Below are positions 48,790 to 60,634 of a stretch of 64,000 bases of DNA, one piece after another; positions within the stretch are counted from its first letter, which is position 1; every line of letters begins with the position of its first letter. The stretch spans positions 88,602,400 to 88,666,399 of the forward strand of contig OY829328.1 in assembly GCA_963691655.1 (NCBI GenBank). The letters are read 5' to 3'. Below the pieces are notes generated by a model. It did no database searches and was not told the origin of the DNA. It was given only the letters and a program-made list of their open reading frames with translations. The position numbers and the translations under genes were made by a program. Source of the DNA: Toxonevra muliebris (Eukaryota; Arthropoda; Insecta; Diptera; Pallopteridae).

Positions 48790-51700
48790 AGTTTTAAGTG
48801 AAATTACTAATTACTAACAGTAGGATTCTCAATTCAATGACTGTTCTGAGTACTTCACAATTTTTAACTAAAAAATAGGAATTGAGTTATGGGGATCACT
48901 TTATAGGGGGAAAAATTTAAGTTTATGTTTTTATAATTATAACTTTTAGTTCTTTCAGCCAATAAAAAAAATAAAAAAAACAAAATTGAAAGTGAAATCA
49001 TTTTAGAATTTGGTAAATTTTAATTAAACATCAAAATAAATAAGAGATCAAGCCTAAACGCCTAAAATCATCAATTCTTACTTACTTATTTCTCCGTATA
49101 TGTAATCTAATTATAGTCGGTTTGTGATAGGCACAAAGCTCAAATCAGTTTGGTTTAACTCAGCCGATCATATGCAAATTATCATCGTTTTTTTTTTTTT
49201 TTTTTTTTTTTTGAAAGGTCGAACTAATTAAAATTATGGTTTGCGTTGCGGCTTTTTTTTTTTTTTGTTTTTTGGTGAGTTGTTGTTTTTGTAAAGGCAC
49301 TTTTATTTTCCATTTCTATCGCTATCTTGATGTTTTTATCTTAATTTATATAACTTGAGCAAATTTATATGATCAGAAATCGCCTACTAACTAAATAAAT
49401 TAAACCAAAATGTTGTTCAAAGTGTTGTTTTTTATTGTTATAGCAACCGCACACAGTCTAACCGAAGTCTAATATGTCAAATAAAACAGTAGAAAAAAAA
49501 CCAAAGTGGCTTGTAAAATGTGTTTGGAAGAAAATCTGACCACCATATTTAGTTCTTTGGTTCGTTTAGATCTTGGCAATAGACATATAATTATTATGAT
49601 TTGAATTTGAAGCAGCTACATATAATATTTTATTACTTTACTTAAATTTTGTATAGTTATCGAAGTACGTTTTTGGTTTAGTCGTCGGTGTCGGTGTCGG
49701 CGCCATTGTTAAAACTCAAATATATTTTATATTATATTTATGTATTTTTACAAGCAATACTTAAGCCTTTTTTGGCATTACAAACACGATTTTTATAGTA
49801 CCAATAAAAATTAAAAACATAAAGAAAATCTTTATAGGATTTTTATATGTATGTATGTGTTATAAAAAGTCCATAATATCTATTACTATTATTCATCGAG
49901 CTATTGTGATTATAATAACAGAATATATGCCTACCCACATTGGTACATATGTATTTCCATTGTAATGCCACTGGGATTGGCCAAAAAAAAAAGTTATTAG
50001 GAAATAATTTAGTTGAACCCAACCTTGAAGCTTCTTTTTGTTCTAGGATCTTGCTGCTAAACTACTTAGAGGACAGAAACATTTGATGTAAAAAATGTAA
50101 ATTCAAGCTTAATATCTCCCCCTTTATTCTCCTTTTCAGAGCAATATTTTTGCAGCAGTCAATATTCAATAGCAAAAAGAAAAAACGATCCCACGTCAAC
50201 TTACTAAAATTAAAAAAAACTTTAAATTAATTTCGCGAATAAATATTGGTATTTTTAATAATTTACTAATGTAAATATTAGGTTGACGAAATCAACAAAA
50301 ACAAACAACAATCCATCGAATCTCATGAAATCAATAGAAAGGCAATTTTTTTTAATTAAAAATGCAAAAAATCTCAACTTTCATTTTCAATGTGTGTTGT
50401 GAACGATTTGAAATTAACGTGTAGAAAATGAAGTTACCTGCATATACAAAATATGAAATGAATAGATGATCGAGCAATTTAATACAAAAGATTGATAAGA
50501 TAATAATGATAGTAACATATTAGATAAATAAATAAATAATAATAGCAGTAGAGAAATGATGTGTTGTGTGTATAAATAGATAACGGTAGAGATAATAACC
50601 ATGGGTATAATAAAAATGTAGTAATTCGATGTTTAACCATTTTTAGTTGCACCTTTTGTATTATGTTAAACAATCAATAGATAAATGTAAAGTTAATAAC
50701 CGTATGCTTTTTGGTTGATTTTTTTCCCACTCTGTGTAACAAATTAAGTGTGAAAGAAACGATTTTGATATGCATTTTTTTTTTTTTCAAAAATAAAATT
50801 TGATTAAAATTTTATTAAATTTCCATTTTATTTGGTGAAAATTTTCACACTTGCCACTTTGTCGACATGATTGTTATAATTCAAATCAGCAACAGAAAAT
50901 ATGTCAATAGAGGGTACTACAAAAGTCTTCATTCAGTTGTCCAAGGTTCACTTATGGGAAATTCAATAAATTCGTTTCCAATTTACTATTCCATTGTCGA
51001 CAGAACGCCGCCGCAATGGCCTTTTTGAGGGAGGAGTATTGTTGGGAGTTTACTTCTGTATACTCGTCAAAAAGCCAATCCAATGACCAAGTTAACAAAT
51101 ATAAAAAAAAGTTGTTCGACGAAGCATATGCATTGATTTTGTTTACTAGAATTACTTACATAATATATAATCTTTCTATTCACTTTGTCCGTTTCCTTCA
51201 TGATTTAAAAGTATTTTTTTATTTTCTTTTCTGACTGAATAACAATGCAGCAACAAATTTGTTCCACACCTCCTTACCATACTCCAAAAATTTGATTTTG
51301 TTTCCTCAAATTTCCTGAACTCACTATTTTTAGGTCAAGCTGTTTTTTCACACAGGTCACAGTCAATCGCTGATTTAGCTCGAACTTCGTAGGATATGCT
51401 CTGGATTCAGTGCTCACCCTTAAATTGATGCAACTACCAAATGGGGTGTTGCAAAATGTCTCTTTTGCTTTGGCTTTATCATGAAGACTTACATATATTT
51501 CACTTACAGTCAAAGCCAAAAATTTGCGAAAAACAGGAAAATTAATTATTATGACTGAATTTGAGATAACAATAAAAAAAATTAATAAAATACTTCCCGT
51601 CATACCAGCCACATAAAAAACCTGCTGTGAGTAGCTAGGAATTTGAATTTTTTATGTAAAATATTTGATTACTTAAAACAAATTGATAAAAAATTTATTC

Positions 51701-52420
51701 AACAACAAATACTTTTAGGTATTCAACCTTTTCGGCTTCATAAAACCACGCCCATTACATTTTTTAGGGTTTTGAGATCAGATTTGTGCTTTTTACATCA
51801 AAATTTATCAATCCCAATTTTTTTTAAGTCAATCAAAAATTTAGGAACTAGAGGGTTAAGTTTCTAAAGAAATGTGACACAAAAGTTTAATATTTCATTT
51901 CTTGCAGAACTTCTCAATGCAGAAATATATGGGCATTTTTTTATGTAAATACGTCATACAATAAAATATCATAGTGTTTGGAGACTAAAACCAAAGCCGA
52001 GCTCGGGCAGAAAAAAAACTTAAGAAATGCAACACCGGCCAACCAATGATTGCAAACTCCAACTTCACCACACAACATCACGAATTTTCAGCCCTCTCAA
52101 AAAAAACGTGAGCTTACGACAACAACATGCAACGTGCTGGGGCAACAACTCCAACACCTGTTGAAGCATAAATTGCACAAACAACAAACAAAATACAACA
52201 TGCTCGTTGGTGTGCAAGTTCGATGGCTGGTCGAGTAGAAGTTCGACGAAACGACGAACTAATCGATTGAAGAAGCAACAAGTCCACAACTATTCACCAT
52301 GCGAACATCATCGACGGTAGACGTGTGTGCGCGGTTCAAGTAAAGTGTTGAACAGGAGTCGAACAAAAGATAATAAAATACGGTAACGACGTTATCGGGG
52401 CGATTTGCTATCGGTCGTTA
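48790..52420. other. Mostly gene-free stretch before the putative first exon
   Basis: A 25-base T-run occupies 49188-49212, with a second T-rich tract near 49252-49273. A low-confidence open frame is listed separately at 51274-51603. Segment 52020-52420 rises in GC and contains CAACAA-rich sequence, as expected of a promoter-proximal region for the exon that follows. Confidence 0.4.
51274..51603 (-). CDS. Possible small membrane or secreted protein (109 codons)
   Basis: Not recognised. A single open frame begins MTGSILLIFFIVISNS, a plausible signal peptide or signal anchor. It then reads FCNTPFGSCINLR and later VTCVKKQLD, giving three cysteines in the C-terminal part. Length and composition are better than most background frames here. 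However, there is no promoter, splice partner or poly(A) signal to support it, and internal donor-like sequences (for example AAGG|GTGAGC) suggest it could be only part of an exon. It may be noise. Confidence 0.2.
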   Translation of the reverse strand: MTGSILLIFFIVISNSVIIINFPVFRKFLALTVSEIYVSLHDKAKAKETFCNTPFGSCINLRVSTESRAYPTKFELNQRLTVTCVKKQLDLKIVSSGNLRKQNQIFGVW

Positions 52421-52423
52421 GTT

Positions 52424-53249
52424 TTCAGTGAGATAAAGTTATATAAAAACAAACAACAACAAATTTTAGTTTGCTAAACAAAACATAGAGATAAGTTAGT
52501 ACAACTTGCGGAAGCTTATAGCTTGTGAAAAGTTTGCAAAATCAAAAAAAGTGTGTGTGATGAATTAACTATACAAAAACAAAACTGCAAATTAAGAGTG
52601 CAAAAGTGCAATTAACATAAAGAGAAAAGAGCGAGCTCACTCACTTCTCATGCAGTAAATTTTTTGTTTTGTTTTCGCAGCAACAAAAAAGTGCAGGGCA
52701 AGGAAAACAAGCAACTCCTCTCTGGTTTGTTTGACAACTAAAAGCAAAAAAAAAAAAAAAACAACAAAAACGAATAAAATAAAAAAGTAAATAAAACTAG
52801 CAAAGAATTGTGCAAATATAAAAATAATAAAAATATAATTGGATAGAAAAGGTGTAGAACTTGCAAAGGAAAAAAAGAAGTTATATTAATTTGGTTCAAT
52901 GTAAAAATTTAATTAATTATTTAATTAAAAAATTTAATGGTGTGCATTGAAGCGCTAAAAATTGCGCCAAATTAAGCTAGAAAAAAAATATTCACACCAA
53001 CAACAACCACAAGCAACTAAAGAAAACGTGTATTTCTTATTTAAGTGTTTTTCTTCTTTGGTTTTCTTAAGCAACATACACACATACATATACATACAAC
53101 TTAAAGTGCTTAAGCAAAGTTAACAAGTTAAAAGTGTTTAAGTTTCACATTTACTAATTTGGATTTCTTGTTATTTTTTGCTGCTGCCGCTGCTGCTTTC
53201 GATATCTACGCGACTACTGTTAAAAATACTTCAGTATTCTGCTGATAAG
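52424..53249 (+). other. Putative long non-coding first exon (5' UTR) of a gene continuing to the right
   Basis: An initiator-like TTCAGTGAG lies at about 52424-52432, followed by some 820 bases rich in A and CAA, with no long open frame. The segment ends at a consensus donor, AAG|GTGAGT (GT at 53250-53251). Long A/CAA-rich leaders of this kind are common in large fly developmental or neuronal genes. No coding exon of such a gene is seen in the rest of the window, so its first intron would run beyond the right edge or contain the genes at 59-62 kb. This is inference from sequence style and the donor. Confidence 0.4.
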
Positions 53250-56200
53250 GTGAGTCAAGTTGAGACGATTGACTGAGTGTAAATGACTGTGTGACGTTCG
53301 ATGTGTACGAGTACTTATTTTTAGAAATCCCTGCCATTGTAGTTGTTGTTGCTCATATAGTTAAACTGTTATTATGAGGATATATTTAAATATCAAAATA
53401 ATAATAAATAATAATCGATTGCTGCAACATATGTAAATATATATGCATGATCGAAAGTTATTATGTCGTTTTGTCTTCTTGTTGAAATTATAATTGACTC
53501 ATTAAAGGGTTTTATTTATTGTTTCTTCTTAAACACAAAAATAGTTTACCAATCTTGTTCATTACTTACTTTCTTCCATCTCTTCTTCTTCTTCTTCAGA
53601 TTTTACACAAACAATTTATCATCATCTATACTTTTCTATGAGAAATTTGTTAAAATTGATAGTTTCATTTCATTACGGCTTGAGTTCGATGATAAATGAT
53701 ATTGGATATAAACTGAAACAAACGCGAGAGAAAAGAAAGAAGTTTCCAATAAACTTTAAATTGAAAGTAATTTAATGAAAATGAGTCAGGTTTTGTTTTA
53801 AAATATTGATCAAATTCTATATTCAGCATTGGGCAATTAAATTTTGAGTCTTTTTCAAAAAAAGATATCTGAGCGTGATTGTTACGATTTTCACGGCAAT
53901 TTAGTCTCGAAAGTATAAATGAAAGTGTAGTTCGATTCAAAAGGCTTAATAATCGAGACTTTGACAGCGATAATGGCCCAAGTCAAAATCAAATTTTGAG
54001 CAATAAATTCATTTGGTTGAAGTGCTGTCCAAAATAGAGTACTTATGGAAATTTTTTTCCCACTGCATAAGTAGCTTTGCCAAACAGTTGAACCTAGACT
54101 CCCCAAACTTTCGTACGAAACTGAATCAGCCTGGTGGTGAAAAATCTACTTACACCACTTTTGCTTTCAACGGCTCATATAAGAAACTCAGATTCGGGTT
54201 TGCATTGAAATAAGTATATGAGAATGAACAAATGGGGATCTTGTTTGTGACTCACGTTATTATTCCACCATGTCCAGTGCATTGCTGCAGTGGATATTGA
54301 GAAGCACTGAAGCAATTGAGAGAGCATCATGAACTATTTACTTTTAACGCATATTTATTTTGCATAACGTCTTAGGAGAATATATAAAATGTGGGGCTTA
54401 AACGTTTTGAAAAATTTACTACTTGAAAGATACTTCGACTCAAATTTAATATTAAAATAACTAAAATCGGCTTCTGTTTGACCAGGTTCTTAAATTTTTA
54501 CGACATAATTATTTTTATTCTTTGTAGAAGATTAATCAGTTGGAAATGTTTCTTGAGAGAGAGAAAACCCTAAATTATATGAAAGCTGTGGTTGAGACTG
54601 TTTATTGTTTTTTCTGAGTTGGACTGTGTAATCTCAGTTTTTCCCTTTTAAACTGCTCTTACAAGTTTAGCTTAGTTCTTTGTCATAGTCTGAGCCACAG
54701 TATACAGTATGCCAGATAACAGAAAGTAATCTGAAATATTCCCAGGTCTTCTGAGATTTGACAATTATGACAAGTATTCGCTCAATAAATTTTGAGAAAT
54801 AATTTTGTTTATGAGAGAAAATTCTTTTAACCCATTTTCGTCAGCTGTACAAAATAAATAAATGAAATAAATGTTTTTTTTTTTTCTGAAATAAAAGTTC
54901 TCAAAATATTTTGCGGAGTGTGGTTCTATAAAGTATTTAAATAAACAAAATACAACACTTTTAAAATGATAAAAATAATAATAAAAAATAAAATAATAAA
55001 TAAAATTCTTCAAAAATGTCTTCTTTCTTACTTGAATGGCATACATAACAAAAAAAACTTTAAGTTATGGGTTAAATCCTTGGTGCACATTATGCACATG
55101 GTTGCTACAAACGCCTTCGAAGATCTTGTTTATCAATGTCTAAAAATTTTTCTGGCTTTTCAAATTTTTCTATTTTATTTATATTTTGTGCTAGTACCAA
55201 TGGGTTAATACTTTTTTATATTTACTTCTGAAATTCAATAGTTTTGGGAGAAGTAAGAGAATAATTTTCAAATTTGGCAGACGTCAGTGAACAAAAAAGA
55301 GGGCGTCACTTCTATTTATTTCACTTTATTAATTTCACTATGGTCTGAGCCAATGTCTCCACAATTTTCGTTTTTCTTTTTCAGAGTATTCCAATCTGAC
55401 ACTAGATTGATTTTTATTGAGTGAATTTGCATGAATTTTTTTTGTGTAATTCTGCGCGAATTCACAACGCAAAAAATTATCAGAAGAGTATGAGTGTGCG
55501 AGAGGATAAAAGCACCGCACAGCTTTGAAGCCTCACTGGGCGAGCAACCTAATACTCAGTTTTATGCTGAATGTACTACATTTATTCTTACTTTCATGAT
55601 AAAAAAAAAATACTTACAAACTTTTTCGTAAAATTAACAATAATTTAATATCGTTAAATGATTACTCAGACTCGAATTTTTCTGTAGTGAGAGCTGAAAT
55701 TAAAATACAAGTATTGTGACTAATAAGTAGTTACTGTGGTTGTTGGGTTAATAGATTAAATAAACGCACTCCAAATTTTCCTTATAAAAACGAGTTGAAG
55801 GTCAATATCATGTATAAGTACTAAATATAAACAAAACACTTTATAAATCAAACTGCAACTACCATTGGTATGATATATTTAATTTAATAAGAAATAAAAA
55901 AACGGAAATCTAAAATTTTAAATCTTATTTCAACTATTGAAATTGGCAGCATTTGTAGTATTTATTTATTTATTTATGTTGATGATTTCCATTAAAAAAC
56001 TGTTAAAATAAATTATGACTTTAAATGCTCATATATGAGAGAGACATAAACTTTATAATCTTGACTGAAAAATCTAATGTCATTAAAATCGTACAAGGTT
56101 ATGCAGACGACGACAACAACAATAACTAGCGACAACGACGACAGCAGCAACGGCAATGGCTGCCTACAAACTAAAGATATATGTACGTCAAAAACGATAT

Positions 56201-59123
56201 ATAAGTAGATAGACAACAGCAGACAGACAACACCGGCTGTGTGTGAATGTGAAGGTGCTGCTGCAGCCGCTGAAGCTGGAACAAATAGCAGCAGACAGCA
56301 ATAGAAAATAGTAACAGCAACAAAACACCAACACTTTTGTTGCAGTTTTTTGCTGTTGTTTTCTTTTGCAAGCAACTTCAAATACAATGGCAATCATTAA
56401 TGCACCTGTTAACATCTATTATAATATCAATTGCTGCTGTTTTTGTTGTTATATATATATGTTTTTTTTTTTTTTTTAAATTAAAGTAGAGTAAATAACT
56501 GAATTTTTGCTACATAAAGTCCATGGTTGCCAACTTTAGCCATCACCAATGAGGCGGCTTAATGTGGTTATTAGAATATTTTTTAGATTAATGCTTCATA
56601 TTGTTGCATGTAGTAGGAGAACATGTTTTGTATTAAAATTAAGTAGTTAGCTAGTTAGTCAGTTAGTAGAATTATTCCGAAAATGTGTGAAATATTGCTT
56701 CTAAATGCATAAAAAGTTAAAGTTGTCATATTTTTCCTAACTGTGCTCTATTTTAAGCTGCAGTTTAGTAAACTAACAAACTGGGCTTATAAATTAAGCG
56801 TAAACTTTTTTTTATCCTATTCTTAGCGTGTTTTTTATATAGATACTATAAGAAAGATAAAAAATGAAATGAGAAAAAAGCGGCAACGAATTTTTAATTT
56901 TTACTGGTGTGGTGGCTGTTTATAACCAAAACTAAATAGCGGTAACCTAAACCACGCTTATGAAAAAAAATCATGTCACGTTTTACTCTAGTTTTCGTGG
57001 TAATTTTGAGTTGACTTTTTCTCCGTGCTGTAGTTAGCTCTACAATTTCTTTCCTATTTTTAATTTTTATTACTATTGTTTTTGGTTTGTTTCCTTATAT
57101 AACGCTTCATTTTTGTTGTTCCAAAAACCGGGTTAACAATCAACTAAGAGTAACAACAAAACAACCTAATTTTAATGCTTTATCAGTTAACTGCATTTTA
57201 CTTCATTTTTTATGTTTAAAAGCTCTCAAGTTTAACTGCTGTTTTTCGGTTTAGTTTACTTTAAGCTGGCTGCCACTGCCATTGGCCATTCATATAATTT
57301 ACATAATAATAGCAATAATAAAAAAAAAAATACTAGAATCAGCGTTTGTGGCTTACATTGCCACTATTGCTACTATTACTACTACCACTAGTTACTACTA
57401 TTATTACTACTTCTATTATTACGACTACTAAAGATTAATGCCGCTTAGTTTAAACATTCTCAATTCTCAATAACGAAACAAAAAAACAACATCTCTAAAC
57501 AACAAAGAGTAGGTAAACATTGATTTTCTGTTAGCGCAACTAACAAGTTTGTTGACCGCATTTTGTTATTGTTATTCTTGTTGCTGTTGTTTTTATTGTT
57601 GTCTCTCTAATGCATTTTTGGTGCAGAACACCTATCAACCTACTGCTACTACTTACTACTAGCATCTACTTCATCTTCCTTCTAGTAAAATAAATTGTTG
57701 TTGTTAGTTGTTTTTCTTTTTATTTTTTATTTTTTTTATCTTTCATATTTGTTGTTACCCAAAAACCAAATTGTTAAAAAAATATGACACATCTGTGTTC
57801 TTGTTTTCATTGTTAGTTATTGTTAACATTAAAAAACCAATTTCATAAATACTTTTATTTTTCCTTCATTTTCTAAAGTTTTGTTTGTGTTAACAATTTT
57901 AACAATCTTGTTGTTTTTTTTTTGGGTGCTGCACGTGACATTTATTTTAGCTTCTTCTGCTGTTTCCGAGAATTAATTCTAAATTGTTTACATACAGACA
58001 TACATACATATGTACATTAGATAAGTAACTTAACTTGATTTTTGAAAGATCTTTTTGAAGTACATTACCACCATAATTATTGAAAGCTTTTATAATATAT
58101 GTATGCATGTATTTATTTTTATATTTGAGTTAAAACTTGTAATTCTACTTATCTGAGATTTTTTAAATTTGGGGTTGGTGGCAACTTAAAAAGTGTAATA
58201 AAATAAATAAAAATAAAAATAAACTTCGTTCAGTGGTCGAAAAATCGACCAGAGTGACTTTCGAATTTCCTGTAGGTTATTGGGTAATGGGTATAACTTA
58301 GCAACCAGCCAATACGATGAAGAGTAGTACTTCTGAGCATTATAAAGCAATGATGACTCCGGTAAACGGACATTTACAGTTTTTATCTAAAGTTAACAGA
58401 CCTCAAGTCCTCTTTTTACTCTTACTCTCAAACTAAAGGCAGCTGAGGCTTGCCGACTGTACATGTTCTTCCTCAAACATTAACACAAAGATAATTAAAT
58501 ATTTATCTTTTCGTATTCAGTTTGTTCTTATCTCCCAAATCAAACTAATATATTTTCAACACAATATCATAAAAATATAGCACCTTCAAGTTAACTAAAT
58601 GTTGCATGGGTTAATGTAAAAACTTGTTTCCATGTATTTTGGTTTTTAATATTTAACAACTTATCTTATTAGAATGCATCTACTAAATACAATTTAAACA
58701 TTTAACGTTAGGTATAAATTTGTTACTGTTATTAGATTAGCTGCATCTTTATCTTTGCTATCTCATCTAAACAAAAGAAATATACTATTTTATTTGATTA
58801 GGAATTAGTAATGGATTTATTTTAACTCTGCCTTTAAAACTCGAATGTATGCAAAATGGTTCATTGTACTTTACTTTAGAAATAGCTGCCTATTGAGGTT
58901 ATCGCTGAAGAAGGAAAGATACCTATATTAAAATTAATAACAAAGCCTCAGGCGTAATTTAAATATTTTGCATTTGAATATTTTTGTCATTTCAATAAAA
59001 TTTTTTTTGAGCAAAGCAATCGTTTCTGTGCAACTCATTTTTGAAACAAAAATTAATTTGACTTGAAAGAAGAAATTCACGAAAATCAAAAGAAATAAAT
59101 CAAATAAATCTACCAAAGCAAAA
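53250..59123. other. Gene-free stretch, possibly intronic
   Basis: No coding exon is supported. It is rich in (GTT)n, (ATT)n and (ACT)n simple sequence, especially at 56100-56460 and 57360-57720, which produces spurious long frames on the minus strand. It could be the first intron of a gene starting at about 52424. Confidence 0.45.
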
Positions 59124-59599
59124 ATGCTATCCAAAAATTTACTCAGACAAGGACGGAATTTACTCAAGCAGCGTGTGTATTTTCGAAATGGTATGGTATG
59201 AATTTTTTTTTTTTTTTATACATGAGATTACGTAAAATATTTCGGAACAAATTTTACGGCATATGCATTAATAACCAGTAAACCGTAAACAAAATTACAG
59301 CTCCAATTTTCATGCGCACTGAATCAAGTTTTGAGGATGGCGGCGAACATTGCACCATGAATGATATGCCCATTCCGGAAGGTGATTGGCAGGAATGGTA
59401 TAACAAGAAGAACTCACGTTATAACATGGTATTGGTCAGCGGTGTTATTGGATTGATTACCTCCATCATATTGGTGCGTTTTGAGTTTCATTCAATCAAA
59501 AATTCCACTGAAATGTTCAATTGTTTCATTTTATTTTAGTTCAAGAATTGTCCTCAGGTGTGCTGGAATTATACAGTACCAGATTACCCAGATGATTAA
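59124..59599 (+). CDS. Deltameth_res (prag01-like) small mitochondrial-type membrane protein
   Basis: Three exons (59124-59190, 59301-59473, 59540-59599) join in frame to 99 codons. The N-terminus MLSKNLLRQGRNLLKQRVYF is basic and free of acidic residues, like a mitochondrial targeting peptide. The core MPIPEGDWQEWYNKKNSRYN, then a single hydrophobic segment (about VLVSGVIGLITSIILF) and CWNYTVP match the Pfam Deltameth_res pattern (P-x-P-x-G-x-W-x-E then Y...N and one membrane helix). Members are about 80-110 residues. Insect members were named from a deltamethrin-resistance association; their biochemical role is not established by this sequence. A second possible exon-1 donor at 59196 would shift the frame and was rejected. 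The acceptor side of both introns is strong. Confidence 0.8.
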
Positions 59600-60290
59600 T
59601 TGCAAAGCGAGAACAAAATATCGAAACTTTGAAAAATCTACTTCGCAATTACAATGAATTTGATATAAATGCTTTGAATCTACTGTGAATATTCCAAAAT
59701 AATAATTTTTATAAAAATTCAAATATTTTCAAGCTTTTTAAATTTTTGAAATCGGGTTGTGGCTTTAGAGAGTTTAGTTTAGAGTTTCAAGACAGGTTGT
59801 GAACCACGCGATCTTGATGCTCCACATTAAGCGCTTCTTGTAGCTTTAACTCCACCTTATATTCCATTGGCTTTTAGAGCTTCCTGTTTTCGATTTCATT
59901 CACATATTTTATTGACCCCATGAGGCTAATCAGCATCATACTACATACATTAATATTTGCATTAGTAATTGAAGAGGAAATATCTCATTGCACATTCATA
60001 CATACGCATAGCATACAAGAATTTCTAAATTAAATCTATTAGTTACAATCTAAATTGAATCAGACACGAGCTTCGTACGCATACAATCAATGCATCATGA
60101 CGAATTGCAATTGTATTAGTGTTGTTTGTTACAAGTGTGTGTGTGTTACACGTATTACGCATCCTCCTATTATTATTATAAATTGTTTATATTAGAAATG
60201 ATATATCTTTTGGGTAAGAGTTACGCAGTTGCGAACTTATGAGTTGCAAATATTTAACCTGAATTTCAAAATGAAAGAATTTAAATCAAT
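59600..60290. other. Spacer between convergent genes
   Basis: Holds the 3' ends of the Deltameth_res gene (plus) and the small ORF (minus). No further coding frame is supported. Confidence 0.4.
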
Positions 60291-60497
60291 TTAAATGTTA
60301 ATTTCAATTAAGCCCCCTTGGGTTTCTGATGTATAAATAGTTGCTGCATTCAGCATATAACTGGAAAGTTCATCTTCATCATCATCATTAGACTTCTTTG
60401 ATTCTTCACTCAAACTCAGTGGTATAAATACTGAAACTTTTGAAACAATAGGAACAAGGTTTGATTTTTTAATCCCTAACGCACATTTCGAGTTCAT
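60291..60497 (-). CDS. Hypothetical 68-residue acidic-centre protein
   Basis: Not recognised. An uninterrupted frame from ATG (60497) to TAA contains hydrophobic and serine-rich sequence, then KKSNDDDEDELSSYMLNAA and a GGLIEINI end. Codon use is unlike the AT-run frames around it and looks coding. It begins 138 bases after the stop of the receptor gene on the same strand and beyond that gene's poly(A) signal at 60596-60591. It is therefore probably a separate small gene or the last exon of one, rather than part of the receptor. No domain, signal peptide or membrane segment is clear. Confidence 0.4.
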   Translation of the reverse strand: MNSKCALGIKKSNLVPIVSKVSVFIPLSLSEESKKSNDDDEDELSSYMLNAATIYTSETQGGLIEINI

Positions 60498-60634
60498 GAT
60501 ATTTTTCTGACCTCACATAAGTATAAATCCAAATTTTGAATTAATTAGTAAATTCCAAATACTTAAATTAAATTTTAATTGAAAACATTATTTATTTTTT
60601 AATTTCATTTCTAATCAAATACATATGCTGTTAT

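Noticed and set aside
49188..49212. 25-base T-run considered as the poly(A) tail of a retrocopy on the minus strand
   Set aside because: No coding or SINE/LINE-like sequence was recognised next to it.
56013..56415. Minus-strand frames of 66-126 codons with hydrophobic runs
   Set aside because: Produced by CAA/CAG simple sequence; three overlapping frames are open at once, which is a composition effect.
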